Assembly (NCBI GenBank): GCA_030619685.1
Contig: JAUXAX010000001.1
Location: forward strand, 62,001-126,000
From: Dehalococcoidia bacterium
GTDB taxonomy: Bacteria; Chloroflexota; Dehalococcoidia; SZUA-161
Direction of reading: 5' to 3'
Length of the DNA stretch: 64,000 nt
Below the pieces are notes generated by a model. That model ran no database searches. It was given only the letters and a program-made list of their open reading frames with translations, and was not told the DNA's origin. A program made the translations under genes and the position numbers. Shown one piece after another: positions 25,938 through 33,466 of this stretch (within the stretch, counting starts at the first letter, position 1; every line of letters begins with the position of its first letter).

Positions 25938-26319
25938 AATTCACTCCTTGTCCTAATCTCGATGCAGTAGTATCAGACCGATATCAACTACGACCATGAG
26001 ATCGTAGCCTGAATCATAGACGCCTACATCTCTATAGTAGGGTACTACTGCATGCTCATATACTAGCAGACCTATCATTAAGTATGCAATAGTTCTTCTG
26101 GGTAATCGCTGATGGGAAGATAGTACTGGAGACAGCCGAAAGGATGTGAGGTAGTGGTTGTGGCTTCGGGTTGGTACCCCTGTTTGCTTCTCTCAGATGC
26201 TCCGCTTGTACCTCACGAAGCCGGCTTCACCTATTTGGGGGCATTGCACATTTCGCCAGAAAGTGCGGCTAGGGAGGACTGTTGGCATCTGCTCGTAGCA
26301 GGCACTATTAGGATCAGGA
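25938..26319. other. Intergenic region between the HTH copy and the response regulator, partly duplicated
   Basis: 382 bases. The part next to the HTH start (about 25965-26130) aligns in patches with the region upstream of the second HTH copy (27542-27665), for example a shared GTAGTATCA and TGGGTA...GATNGGAANATAGTA, so the duplication included the control region. The rest shows no gene. Confidence 0.4.
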
Positions 26320-27018
26320 TTAGCCTGATTTCGCCAGGAAGTATCCTATGCTAGGTTTGCTAAGGACAAGCTGTGGGTGGCTGGGGTCTGCTTCCAGTTT
26401 CTCCCGCAGGCGCCTGATATGAACCCTGAGGCTGTCTACAGCCCCGGGATAGGCCTCACCCCACGCTTGCTCGACAAGGCTGGAGTAGCTTGCCACATCA
26501 CCTCCAGCTCTCATCAAGTGGTGAATGATATGAGCTTCGATGCCGGTGAGGTTTATCTCCTTTTTTCCATACAAAAGCTGGCGTGTGAGGGGATTAAAGC
26601 TCAGTGAGCCCAGAGTGAGGGGTTGCTCTTCAGCAAAATGGTCCCTATCGCGTATCCTAGCCTTTACCCGCGCCAGGAGCTCGAGCTGTCCGCAGGGCTT
26701 GACTACGTAATCGTCTGCCCCCCACTCCAGCCCTTTAACCATATCGGCTTCCTCGGCCCTTACGGTGAGGACAATAATGGGTATAGAGGAGAAGAGGCGG
26801 ATCTGCTTCAACACCTCGAAGCCGCTGATATCGGGAAGCTCAAGATCAAGAATGACGATATCGGGATCCTCGCTCTCCGCCAACTCTATCCCTTTCTTTC
26901 CCATGTAGGTGGATACCAACTGGGCCTCAGGCCAGTGCATCTGGAAGGCCAGGGAAATAGACTCCACGACCTCTGGGTTGTCTTCAACAATCAGCGCCTT
27001 TACAATTCTCTCTTTCAC
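26320..27018 (-). CDS. OmpR/PhoB-type response regulator (orphan)
   Basis: Two-component transcription regulator of 232 aa. The receiver domain (1 to about 120) has the acidic pair VEDN, phosphoacceptor D58 in VILDLELPD, and the switch/lysine region VVKPCGQLEL. The winged-helix output domain (about 130-230) starts LTLGSLSFNPLTRQLLY and contains SLRVHIRRLREKLE and the terminal GYFLAK. No histidine kinase gene lies nearby, so the partner is encoded elsewhere. The gene lies 24 bases downstream of the intact HTH gene on the same strand and is probably cotranscribed with it. A short ATCAGG/CCTGAT hairpin overlaps the stop codon. Confidence 0.88.
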   Translation of the reverse strand: MKERIVKALIVEDNPEVVESISLAFQMHWPEAQLVSTYMGKKGIELAESEDPDIVILDLELPDISGFEVLKQIRLFSSIPIIVLTVRAEEADMVKGLEWGADDYVVKPCGQLELLARVKARIRDRDHFAEEQPLTLGSLSFNPLTRQLLYGKKEINLTGIEAHIIHHLMRAGGDVASYSSLVEQAWGEAYPGAVDSLRVHIRRLREKLEADPSHPQLVLSKPSIGYFLAKSG

Positions 27019-27042
27019 AATTAGCCCTTCCAGATCAAGATT

Positions 27043-27477
27043 CTATTTGCTAGTCAGCCGCTTAAGTGTATTGTCTGCTTTGCTGTAATCCATAGATGTG
27101 TCTACAAGTGCTCTTGATCTGCTCTCGAGCTCTCTCGGTAACTCAGCTGCGGCTAAACGAGTTTTATTTCGCAAGAGCTGGCCTTTTGCGCCACCTCTTG
27201 CCTTCTTGCTTGGGGCAGAAAGTCTATCCCCGATGGGGCGAACTGGCACCTTCTCACCCATGGTGTCTGCTCCTGAGCCAGAGCTGGATTCCTCTAGGAA
27301 ACGGAGAACATCCTTGAGTTGATATCTCATATCGCCGCGGCCGCCTACGCGGTAGAACTTCAGCACTCCTTTGCGACTCCAGCGCCCGACGGTGCACACG
27401 CTGACTTGCAAGAAGTCAGCTACCTGCCGGGCAGTCATCAGGCTCTCGACCTGAGTCTGCTTCACACGTTCTTCCAT
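27043..27477 (-). CDS. BldC/excisionase-like helix-turn-helix protein
   Basis: A 144-aa DNA-binding protein. The MerR-superfamily-like HTH is at residues about 12-65: LMTARQVADFLQVSVCTVGRW, KGVLKFYRVGGRGDMRYQ, VLRFLEES. The rest is a basic, low-complexity tail (KKARGGAKG, LPRELESRS, KADNTLKRL) with no recognised domain; it may bind nucleic acid or a partner. It precedes the response regulator by 24 bases. A second, truncated copy lies on the other side of the regulator. Standalone proteins of this kind are often transcription regulators rather than phage excisionases, and no integrase is present here. Confidence 0.7.
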   Translation of the reverse strand: MEERVKQTQVESLMTARQVADFLQVSVCTVGRWSRKGVLKFYRVGGRGDMRYQLKDVLRFLEESSSGSGADTMGEKVPVRPIGDRLSAPSKKARGGAKGQLLRNKTRLAAAELPRELESRSRALVDTSMDYSKADNTLKRLTSK

Positions 27478-27972
27478 ATTCGATCCCCCCTGCGTTTCAG
27501 GGATTAGGCTTATCTTACGTGTCCATCCAGTAGAAGAGGCTTCGTAGTATCAATCCGTGGGACTTCCCTATGAAAGCCTTCCTTGGCATCTGTGAGAAGA
27601 CTAGCACAGCCGCAATTGCGTAAACAATGACCCATTTGGGTATTCTTTGATAGGAAAATAGTAACGCTGAGTACTAAAGCGAAGAGTTGTGCAGCACCCG
27701 TGGGCAACTGTTAGATCGTGACAGCAAGATAACGCAGCCGTGGTTTGGGGAACTCTTTAGTTGCTTTATGTCAAGTTAAGTACTCTACCCTGCTGAGAGA
27801 CCGCCTGCCCGAAATGTAATAACTTTTTAAGCTTTTTCGTATTCATTTTATGACTTCTTCATCACCAGCTTGCTACTATAGTTGGTGTACAACCTCTTGG
27901 GTAACGGCTTTTCGTTGCCCTATCTATCCCCTTCTGCTATCATATTCGAAAGCGAGTAATCAAGGAGGCGAA
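27478..27972. other. Intergenic region upstream of the selenoprotein island
   Basis: 495 bases between divergent genes. The right end holds the promoter of the glutaredoxin gene. Near the left end is the control region shared with the other HTH copy, including ACCCATTTGGGT (27629-27640), a near-palindrome. An AT-rich stretch (about 27816-27860) and an imperfect CACCA...TGGTG repeat (about 27872-27896) lie between. No small gene or known RNA was recognised. Confidence 0.35.
27915..27943 (+). promoter_or_regulatory. Sigma70-type promoter of the glutaredoxin selenoprotein gene
   Basis: TTGCCC (27915-27920, 4/6) and TATCAT (27938-27943, 5/6) are 17 bases apart. The predicted start near 27950 gives a leader of about 23 bases that contains AAGGAGG (27962-27968) before the ATG at 27973. 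Confidence 0.5.
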
Positions 27973-28212
27973 ATGAGCACCAAAGAGGTCAAGATCTACT
28001 CGACCCCAACCTGACCGTTTTGTAAGATAGCCAAGAGTTTCTTGGATGCCAACAACATTCCCTATCAAGACCTCAATGTGGCCGAGGACAAAGCAGCCCG
28101 CGAGGAGATGATCAGCAAGTCGGGTGCCATGTCAGTACCAGTGATCGAAATCGACGGCGAGATCCTAGTCGGCTTCAATGAGGCACAGTTGAAAGAGAAG
28201 CTGGGTCTGTAA
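27973..28212 (+). CDS. Glutaredoxin-like selenoprotein (UPFC active site, in-frame UGA at codon 14)
   Basis: A 79-aa YruB/NrdH-type glutaredoxin. Codon 14 (28012-28014) is TGA and lies exactly where the first redox cysteine of the family stands: STPT-U-PFCKIAKSF. The frame then continues without interruption through SVPVIEIDGEILVGF, which carries the cis-proline loop and glycine motif of glutaredoxins, to a TAA at 28210. AAGGAGG precedes the ATG. A stem-loop with G in its apical loop lies 22 bases after the TGA, as bacterial SECIS elements require. Ordinary translation would stop at 13 residues. TGA is used as a normal stop elsewhere in the window, so recoding is specific to this site. The product would be a thiol-disulfide or selenol reductant, probably served by the thioredoxin reductase encoded next. 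Confidence 0.8.
28012..28045 (+). promoter_or_regulatory. SECIS-like element after the in-frame UGA
   Basis: The UGA (28012-28014) is followed by a perfect 6-bp hairpin: CCAAGA (28031-28036), loop GTT (28037-28039), TCTTGG (28040-28045). The loop G is 22 bases past the UGA. Bacterial SECIS models ask for a G in the first loop positions and a distance of about 16-37 bases, and this fits. The stem lies inside the coding sequence, as usual in bacteria. Confidence 0.65.
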
Positions 28213-28238
28213 ACGAGATCAACCCCAGGTAATAGATT

Positions 28239-29147
28239 ATGTATGAGCTAATTATCGTCGGTGCAGGTCCGGCGGGTATGACGGCAGCAGTCTACGCTGC
28301 CAGGAAGAGAATAAATACCCTTCTCCTGAGCAAAGACCTGGGAGGTCAACCCCTGTGGACAGCAGGCATCGAGAACTACATGGGATTCCAGTTTATCGAA
28401 GGCCCTGAGCTAATGCTGAAATTTGAGGAGCAGGTGAAGCAATTCCCTATAGAGCAGGAAATCGGTCAAGGAGCAGTAGCCCTATCCCGCGGAGATGGAG
28501 AATTTGAGATCAGAACAGACAAGGATGAGAGCTATCAAGCGAAGGCAGTGATAATAGCTAGTGGAAAGCGTCCCCGCCAGCTTAATGTACCTGGTGAGGA
28601 TAATCTGAAAGGGAGGGGCGTAAGCTACTGCGCGATCTGCGATGGCCCTCTCTTCGCCGATGAGAGGATAGCGGTGATTGGCGGTGGCAACTCTGCGCTG
28701 GAAGCTGCTGACGACATGGTCAAGATAGCCGAGCATGTCTATTTGGTCTCCACGACCCCGCTCACCGGGGACCAGATACTTATTGACAGAGCAAAAGATG
28801 CCGCCAGCCTGACTATTTTCCTGGAACACGAGGTGGTGGCGATAGAGGGCTCGAGCCGTGTGGAAGGAATCAGAATCAGGGACTTGAAAAGCGGCGAGGA
28901 GAGGAAGATCGATGTTGGAGCCGTCTTTGTCGAGATCGGCCTTATCCCCAACTCAGACTTTGCCAAAGGCATAACCAAGCTCAATGAATTCGATGAGATT
29001 GAGGTAAACTGCGCTTGTGAGACAGGGATACCGGGACTATATGCTGCTGGAGATGTAACCAACGTCCCGGAGAAACAGATCGTGGTCGCTGCTGGGGAAG
29101 GGGCCAAGGCAGCTCTGGGTGCTCACCACTATCTACAGAGGCTTTAA
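28239..29147 (+). CDS. trxB: Thioredoxin reductase-like flavoprotein
   Basis: A 302-aa flavoprotein of the low-molecular-weight thioredoxin reductase type. It has FAD loop IVGAGPAGMTAAVYAAR, the redox pair C131-A-I-C134 followed by DG, the nucleotide loop IGGGNSALEAADD, and the C-terminal YAAGDVTN FAD motif. The HRR-type motif that binds the NADPH 2'-phosphate is not present; at that place the sequence reads LVSTTPLTGDQ, closer to AhpF-like proteins, so NADH or a ferredoxin-linked donor is possible. It lies 26 bases after the selenoprotein glutaredoxin and probably reduces it. Confidence 0.88.
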   Translation: MYELIIVGAGPAGMTAAVYAARKRINTLLLSKDLGGQPLWTAGIENYMGFQFIEGPELMLKFEEQVKQFPIEQEIGQGAVALSRGDGEFEIRTDKDESYQAKAVIIASGKRPRQLNVPGEDNLKGRGVSYCAICDGPLFADERIAVIGGGNSALEAADDMVKIAEHVYLVSTTPLTGDQILIDRAKDAASLTIFLEHEVVAIEGSSRVEGIRIRDLKSGEERKIDVGAVFVEIGLIPNSDFAKGITKLNEFDEIEVNCACETGIPGLYAAGDVTNVPEKQIVVAAGEGAKAALGAHHYLQRL

Positions 29148-29160
29148 GGAGGTTGCCAAG

Positions 29161-29646
29161 ATGGGTATCTTTTTCTCAGGCAGGGAGCTCATCAATACTG
29201 CCCTCGGTATTGAGCGAAATGGGGCCGTATTCTACGATTCCCTGGTTGATTCGACCAGAGATGTCACCGTCCAGGGGACCTATAAGTACCTGGCAGACAT
29301 GGAGAGAGAGCATATTAAGATCTTCCAGAATATGCTTGGCTCAGTCGGCGATTATCAGCCACCGGAGACACTTACCGAAGAGTATGACTCTTATCTGAAA
29401 GCGCTGATCAGCTCCTTTGTTTTCACCGATGACCAAATTGCCCATGACATGGCGCGGAAAGTGAGCAGCGACGTCGAGGCTATTCAGATCGCCCTCGGCG
29501 CAGAGAAGGACTCGATCTTGTTCTACTCTGAGATGCGAGACCTCGTTCGTACGTCAGACCGTGAAGTAGTAAATAAGATAATCGAAGAAGAGAAGGCTCA
29601 CATGAGGCAGCTTTCGGATCTCAAGAAAAGTCTGAGCACGCAGTAG
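29161..29646 (+). CDS. Ferritin-like diiron protein (rubrerythrin family, no rubredoxin domain)
   Basis: A 161-aa four-helix protein with two E-x2-H-type helix pairs: ALGIERNGAVFYDSL and MEREHIKIFQNML in the first half, ALGAEKDSILFYSEM and EEEKAHMRQLSDLK in the second, as in rubrerythrin-type diiron sites. It lacks the C-terminal rubredoxin domain of true rubrerythrin. TAAGGAGG immediately after trxB puts the start at the ATG at 29161, though the frame is open from 29119. It probably detoxifies hydrogen peroxide or stores iron within the oxygen-defence cluster. Confidence 0.8.
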   Translation: MGIFFSGRELINTALGIERNGAVFYDSLVDSTRDVTVQGTYKYLADMEREHIKIFQNMLGSVGDYQPPETLTEEYDSYLKALISSFVFTDDQIAHDMARKVSSDVEAIQIALGAEKDSILFYSEMRDLVRTSDREVVNKIIEEEKAHMRQLSDLKKSLSTQ

Positions 29647-29721
29647 AGAATCTCGATGAAAAGAGAAATCCATGAAGTTTTGGAGCAACTTTAGTTTCGG
29701 GAGCAGAAGGAGGTAATCACG

Positions 29722-29844
29722 ATGGCAGTTGCGAAGGAGGGCGAAAAGTACCGGTGCAATGTTTGCGGCAACGAGGTAACGGTGACCAAGGTTGGCGGTG
29801 GTACACTTGTCTGCTGCGATGAGGAGATGGAGCTAATCAAATAG
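29722..29844 (+). CDS. Desulforedoxin (single-domain)
   Basis: A complete 40-aa gene, below most length cut-offs. The product has C12-N-V-C15 and the adjacent C31-C32 pair, the signature of the desulforedoxin/desulfoferrodoxin N-terminal FeS4 centre; residues around it ([24 protein letters not shown]) match closely. AAGGAGG stands 9 bases before the ATG and a TAG closes the frame. The superoxide-reductase domain is absent, so it should act as an electron carrier. It is flanked by the ferritin-like and superoxide dismutase genes in the same orientation. Confidence 0.88.
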   Translation: MAVAKEGEKYRCNVCGNEVTVTKVGGGTLVCCDEEMELIK

Positions 29845-29917
29845 GAAATTACAAGCTTCTTGTGGTTAGCAACCCTCAATAAGGGAAGCAAAATAGGCCA
29901 CGAATAGGGAGGGGAGA

Positions 29918-30496
29918 ATGGCGTACACTGCTAAAGACTACAGCAGCTTAATCGGGATGGAGGGTTTCAGCGAGACATTGCTCAATAATCACTTCACCCT
30001 CTATCAGGGCTATGTAACCAACACTAATAAGTTATTGGATACACTCGCTGCCATGCTCAAGGATGACAAGGTTGGAACCCCAGAATATGCCGAATTAAAG
30101 CGGCGGTTGGGTTTCGAGTTCAACGGCATGCGACTCCATGAGTACTATTTCGAGAACCTCGGGGGCAAAGGGACGCTTGACAAATCGGGCAAGCTGGGCA
30201 AAAAGCTAGCCGAGGAGTTTGGTGGCTACGAGAATTGGGAAAAGGATTTCAGAGCCACCGCTACGATAAGAGGCATCGGTTGGACCATCCTATACCAGGA
30301 CAACCTGCCCGGCAGGCTTATAAACCAGTGGATCAACGAGCATGAGACCGGTCACCTTGCAGGCTGTACCCCCATCCTGGTGCTGGATGTTTTCGAGCAT
30401 GCCTTCATGATCGACTACGGGCTCAAGCGAGCCGACTACATTACAGCCTTCTTCAACAATATCAACTGGAGTGCAGCGGAAGCTAGCCTGAGGTGA
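29918..30496 (+). CDS. Superoxide dismutase, Fe/Mn type
   Basis: A 192-aa cytoplasmic enzyme that dismutates superoxide. The metal ligands are H25 (NNHFTLYQGYV), H74 (RLHEYYF), D157 and H161 (VLDVFEHAF). The usual W of DVWEHAY is replaced by F. Iron or manganese cannot be decided from sequence alone, but iron is usual in anaerobes. GGGAGGGGAG precedes the ATG. Its place next to desulforedoxin is noteworthy, as the latter often accompanies superoxide reductase rather than SOD. Confidence 0.9.
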   Translation: MAYTAKDYSSLIGMEGFSETLLNNHFTLYQGYVTNTNKLLDTLAAMLKDDKVGTPEYAELKRRLGFEFNGMRLHEYYFENLGGKGTLDKSGKLGKKLAEEFGGYENWEKDFRATATIRGIGWTILYQDNLPGRLINQWINEHETGHLAGCTPILVLDVFEHAFMIDYGLKRADYITAFFNNINWSAAEASLR

Positions 30497-30605
30497 AGGC
30501 ATCCATCGCCAAGATGAACTTGTTGTCATAGGTACCCGAGAGCAGCTGCGAACCATAGAAGGTTCAACTTAGGTGGTCGTTATTGTTGAACAAGAAAGGT
30601 GAGAG

Positions 30606-31301
30606 ATGGACCTCAAAGCGTTACGTCCAATAAGCTATGGCCTGTATATAATAGGCTCCAGAAAAGGAGACAGGATCAACGGTCAGATTGCCAACACGGT
30701 AATTCAAGTCTGCTCTGAACCACCAACTATTTCCGTTGCCATCAACAAAGGGAACCTCACCCACGAATTCATCAAGGATAGCAGAGTCTTTGCGGTTTCG
30801 GTACTGTGCCAGGATGCCCCGCTGAGCTTGATAGGCAAATTCGGATTCAAATCGGGAAGAGACTCAGACAAGTTCGATGGGGTCAACTACAAACTGGGTG
30901 AAACCAAAGCGCCTATAGTCCTGGAGCATGCCGTAGCCTATATGGAAGCTAAGGTGGTTAATGAGGTAGATGTGGGAACACATACTATCTTCATAGGCGA
31001 GCTTGTTGATGCCGAGGTTCTGACTGAAGACGAGCCAATGACTTATGCCCATTATCATCAGGTCAAGCGAGGTACTACCCCAAAGACAGCGCCATCATAT
31101 ATCGAAGAGAAGACCACGGAAAAGGGAGGAGATATTAGAATGGCGAAATACAAGTGCTCCGTTTGCGGCTATGTCTATGCTCCTGAGAAAGGCGATCCGG
31201 AGAGCGATATCGCGCCGGGTACCCCCTTCGAGGAACTGCCCGAAGGTTGGGTATGTCCAGTCTGTGGAGCAAGCAAGGACGCGTTTGAAAAGGAGGAATA
31301 A
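30606..31301 (+). CDS. Flavin reductase-rubredoxin fusion (high-molecular-weight rubredoxin type)
   Basis: A 231-aa protein. Residues 1 to about 165 form an FMN-binding flavin reductase domain ([42 protein letters not shown]). After a short linker the last 53 residues are a complete rubredoxin with CSVCGYVY and CPVCGASKD. In Moorella the corresponding Hrb protein passes electrons from NAD(P)H to the flavodiiron protein FprA. At the domain junction an internal ATG (31140) has GGGAGG 10 bases upstream, so a free rubredoxin might also be made. It closes the oxygen-defence cluster. Confidence 0.88.
   Translation: MDLKALRPISYGLYIIGSRKGDRINGQIANTVIQVCSEPPTISVAINKGNLTHEFIKDSRVFAVSVLCQDAPLSLIGKFGFKSGRDSDKFDGVNYKLGETKAPIVLEHAVAYMEAKVVNEVDVGTHTIFIGELVDAEVLTEDEPMTYAHYHQVKRGTTPKTAPSYIEEKTTEKGGDIRMAKYKCSVCGYVYAPEKGDPESDIAPGTPFEELPEGWVCPVCGASKDAFEKEE
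31140..31301 (+). other. Possible internal start producing a free rubredoxin
   Basis: Within the fusion gene, in the same frame, ATG at 31140 begins [15 protein letters not shown], an ordinary rubredoxin N-terminus, and GGAGG lies at 31125-31129. The spacing of 10 bases is somewhat long. The signal could also be a relic of two formerly separate genes. Confidence 0.4.
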
Positions 31302-31424
31302 TCACGAGAAGAGGCGCAAAGACAATCCTGGCAAGGTCACGTGGAAAGCAAGTGATTTGACAGTTGAGCTAATATAGTCCTAGGGTATATCTAAGGCCAG
31401 GGTCTATGAATTGATTCAAAAGAG

Positions 31425-32090
31425 ATGGCTATCGATGTAGAGCTTCTGAAATCCATCCCCTATTTTTCTGATCTCAGCCCTGCTGAGCTTGATTCGATCA
31501 AGGAGTTCATCTTCGAGAGGACTTCTGAGAGTGGAGACTTGATCCTACTTGAAGGTGAGCCCGCAGAGGCGATGTATTTTGTTGCCTCCGGCGTAGTGAA
31601 GGCGTTCAAGACCTCCGCTGATGGCAAAGAGCAGATTCTCAACTTCGTACGTCCTGGTGAGCCTTTTAATGACGTGCCTGTCTTTGACGGCGGGCCAAAC
31701 CCTGCAAGTGTCCAAGCCATGGGGCCTGTTGTTCTCTACGGGATCAGAAACAGCGACCTTGCGGTCATTCTCCGGGATCACCCACAAGTATCCTTGAATG
31801 TGACCCGTGTGCTGTCCCAGCAGGTAAGACATCTGGTGTCGCTTGTGGAAGACCTGTCCTTCAGACACGTTATAGCCAGGGTAGCCAAGATACTTCTGGA
31901 GTACGCCAGTGATGGGACAGGGCCTAAGCCCAAGCTGACGCAGCAGGAGATGGCTGCCATTGCTGGTACCGCACGGGAGATGGTCGGACGGTCGCTCAAG
32001 TCCCTGGAGGATGAAGGGGTAATCAGGTTAGAGCGCCAACGAGTCGTGATTACAGATAAGGAAGCGCTCAGAGAAATCGCGGAGAGGTAA
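31425..32090 (+). CDS. Crp/Fnr-family transcription regulator
   Basis: A 221-aa regulator: cyclic-nucleotide-binding-like domain (about 1-120; FSDLSPAELDSIKEF, GEPAEAMYFVASGVVKAF), a dimer helix, and a Crp-type winged helix with LTQQEMAAIAGTAREMVGRSLKSLE. There are no cysteines for an Fe-S cluster, so it is not an oxygen-sensing FNR; the cAMP pocket RS motif is also not evident. Given its place directly downstream of the oxygen-defence genes it may respond to redox or NO state by heme or another ligand, but this is an inference from position. A nearby adenylate cyclase gene (17.8-21.1 kb) also leaves cAMP possible. Confidence 0.82.
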   Translation: MAIDVELLKSIPYFSDLSPAELDSIKEFIFERTSESGDLILLEGEPAEAMYFVASGVVKAFKTSADGKEQILNFVRPGEPFNDVPVFDGGPNPASVQAMGPVVLYGIRNSDLAVILRDHPQVSLNVTRVLSQQVRHLVSLVEDLSFRHVIARVAKILLEYASDGTGPKPKLTQQEMAAIAGTAREMVGRSLKSLEDEGVIRLERQRVVITDKEALREIAER

Positions 32091-32162
32091 GTGTTTGAGA
32101 CAAAGGTCGCAGACAGCCAGCATACTCGGGTCTTAAGATGATTATGGTGGAGGCGGGTAGCA

Positions 32163-32381
32163 ATGCTTGAAATGCCTGTGATAGACCGAGAAAAGTGTAA
32201 CGGATGTGGCTTATGTGTCAGCGTGTGCCACGGTAAGGTCTTCATCCTGGTTGATAACATTGTAACTGTTGTAAGAAGCGAAGAGTGCGTCTCATACAAC
32301 CGCTGGTGCACTCTGTGTGAAGCGGTATGCCCCACCGGAGCCATAAGCTGCCCCTTTGAGATAGTCATCGAAGAGCGCTAG
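32163..32381 (+). CDS. 2[4Fe-4S] ferredoxin-type protein
   Basis: A 72-aa electron carrier. The first cluster motif is CNGCGLCVSVC followed by H in place of the usual P; the second is C-x6-C-x2-C-x3-CP (ECVSYNRWCTLCEAVCPTG), with an unusually long first gap. A further cysteine occurs in ISCPFEI. GGTGGAGG precedes the ATG. The partner enzyme is not obvious; AOR and the flavoproteins of this window are candidates. Confidence 0.8.
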   Translation: MLEMPVIDREKCNGCGLCVSVCHGKVFILVDNIVTVVRSEECVSYNRWCTLCEAVCPTGAISCPFEIVIEER

Positions 32382-32532
32382 ACAGCGCCGAATACCACTC
32401 GCCCAAGTTCCTTCCCCTAACTAGCTCCATGCAAACGGCAGCATTTTCTCATCATAGCCCCCAATGAGACAAAAGTCGCTTACAAAAGCCATACCATCCC
32501 CTAGAATAGCTTTGATTGGTAGTTGGGAGCGG

Positions 32533-32769
32533 ATGATGAACAGACTTGAAGCTGCGCCTCAAAATCCGGCAGAGCAGGCAAAGTGCAAACACTATTGGAT
32601 AATCAATAGCCCAAATGGGCCTACAAGCAGGGGTGTATGCAAGTACTGCGGCGTAGAAAAGGAGTTCGATAATTACACGCCTCGCTCATCGTGGTACGAG
32701 GATAAGTCTACGCCGGATGAACTGGCCGGTTCGACGCCATTGGGGTCTGACAACAAATCCGACGCCTGA
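32533..32769 (+). CDS. Small zinc-ribbon protein of unknown function
   Basis: The product is 77-78 aa depending on which of two adjacent ATGs (32533, 32536) is used; GGGAG lies just upstream. The core reads AKCKHYWIINSPNGPTSRG then VCKYCGVEKEFDNY, giving C-x-H and C-x2-C, a plausible zinc site. The tail is polar and probably disordered. I have no function for it; similar short C-x-H-x-W...CxxCG proteins recur in Chloroflexota (from memory, not searched). Confidence 0.55.
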   Translation: MMNRLEAAPQNPAEQAKCKHYWIINSPNGPTSRGVCKYCGVEKEFDNYTPRSSWYEDKSTPDELAGSTPLGSDNKSDA

Positions 32770-32869
32770 AGCTACCAAACCAGGTCCTCATTGCAGGGGC
32801 GGCGCTCCTGCCCCTACCAGCAAAAAGTATTCCTAGCGGACAGAACCCAGAAGCTGCGGCGCCAGTAGG

Positions 32870-33409
32870 CTAGATCTTTACCTTGCCGTAGCGCTCCCAT
32901 TCGCTGTAGACGCAGCCACAGTATCCCTGGTGATAGAGACCGAGCTCCCGGGACAGGCGATGGCCCTCGCGAAAGCCTGGTCTGAAGTCCTCGTAATAAA
33001 ACTCCACCCCCCACTCCTTCCCTAACTCTTCGCCTAGCTCATGAATCAATTCGTGATTTTGATGGGGGCTGATAAGCAAGGTTGTAGTGAAGGCACCGAA
33101 CCCTCTTTGCTGAGCAACCTCAGCGGTTCTTGAAAGCCGCAGCCGATAGCAATCGGGGCAGCGCTTGCTCTCGTGACCCACCACCGCCTGAAAGTATCTC
33201 AGCATATCGTAGCCCGGGTCTATGATCAGGGGCAAATCCGTCGCTTGGGCCAAGGCTTCCATCGCCTCCAGGCGGCGCTGATGCTCCCGGAAAGGGTGGA
33301 TGTTGGGATTGTACCAGAAAGCGCTGACCTCGAGACGCTGCTCCTGCAAACAATTTACCACATAGGTAGAGCAGGGGCCGCAGCAGGCATGAAGAAGAAT
33401 GGAACTCAT
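32870..33409 (-). CDS. queH: Epoxyqueuosine reductase QueH
   Basis: Fe-S enzyme for the last step of queuosine synthesis in tRNA, non-homologous to QueG. Family marks are LLHACCGPCSTYV at the start, the FWYNPNIHPFREHQRR region, KRCPDCYRLRL, and the terminal GYCGCVYSE. Length from the ATG at 33409 is 179 aa, the usual size. An open frame extends farther upstream to 33583 but has no homology and runs through a hairpin, so it is excluded. It lies downstream of ruvB on the same strand. Confidence 0.9.
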   Translation of the reverse strand: MSSILLHACCGPCSTYVVNCLQEQRLEVSAFWYNPNIHPFREHQRRLEAMEALAQATDLPLIIDPGYDMLRYFQAVVGHESKRCPDCYRLRLSRTAEVAQQRGFGAFTTTLLISPHQNHELIHELGEELGKEWGVEFYYEDFRPGFREGHRLSRELGLYHQGYCGCVYSEWERYGKVKI

Positions 33410-33447
33410 CTCTGCCCTGTTAACTGACTCTTGAATCCGTGAAGGGT

Positions 33448-33466
33448 CCCCCTTTACAAAAGGGGG
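33448..33466. repeat. Short perfect hairpin between ruvB and queH
   Basis: CCCCCTTT (33448-33455), loop ACA, AAAGGGGG (33459-33466). It lies in the 174-base gap between ruvB and queH. It could be an attenuator or processing site; no T-run follows on the minus strand, so it is not a clear terminator. Confidence 0.5.

Noticed and set aside
26313..26329. Hairpin at the response regulator stop as a terminator
   Set aside because: Stem of only 6 bp, overlaps the stop codon and has no U-run on the minus strand.
27973..28014. Glutaredoxin gene read as a nonsense-mutated pseudogene, or TGA read as Trp/Gly in a recoded genome
   Set aside because: The frame after the TGA is fully conserved to its natural stop, the TGA falls exactly at the redox Cys, and several other genes in the window (for example AOR and the PHP gene) end in TGA as an ordinary stop.
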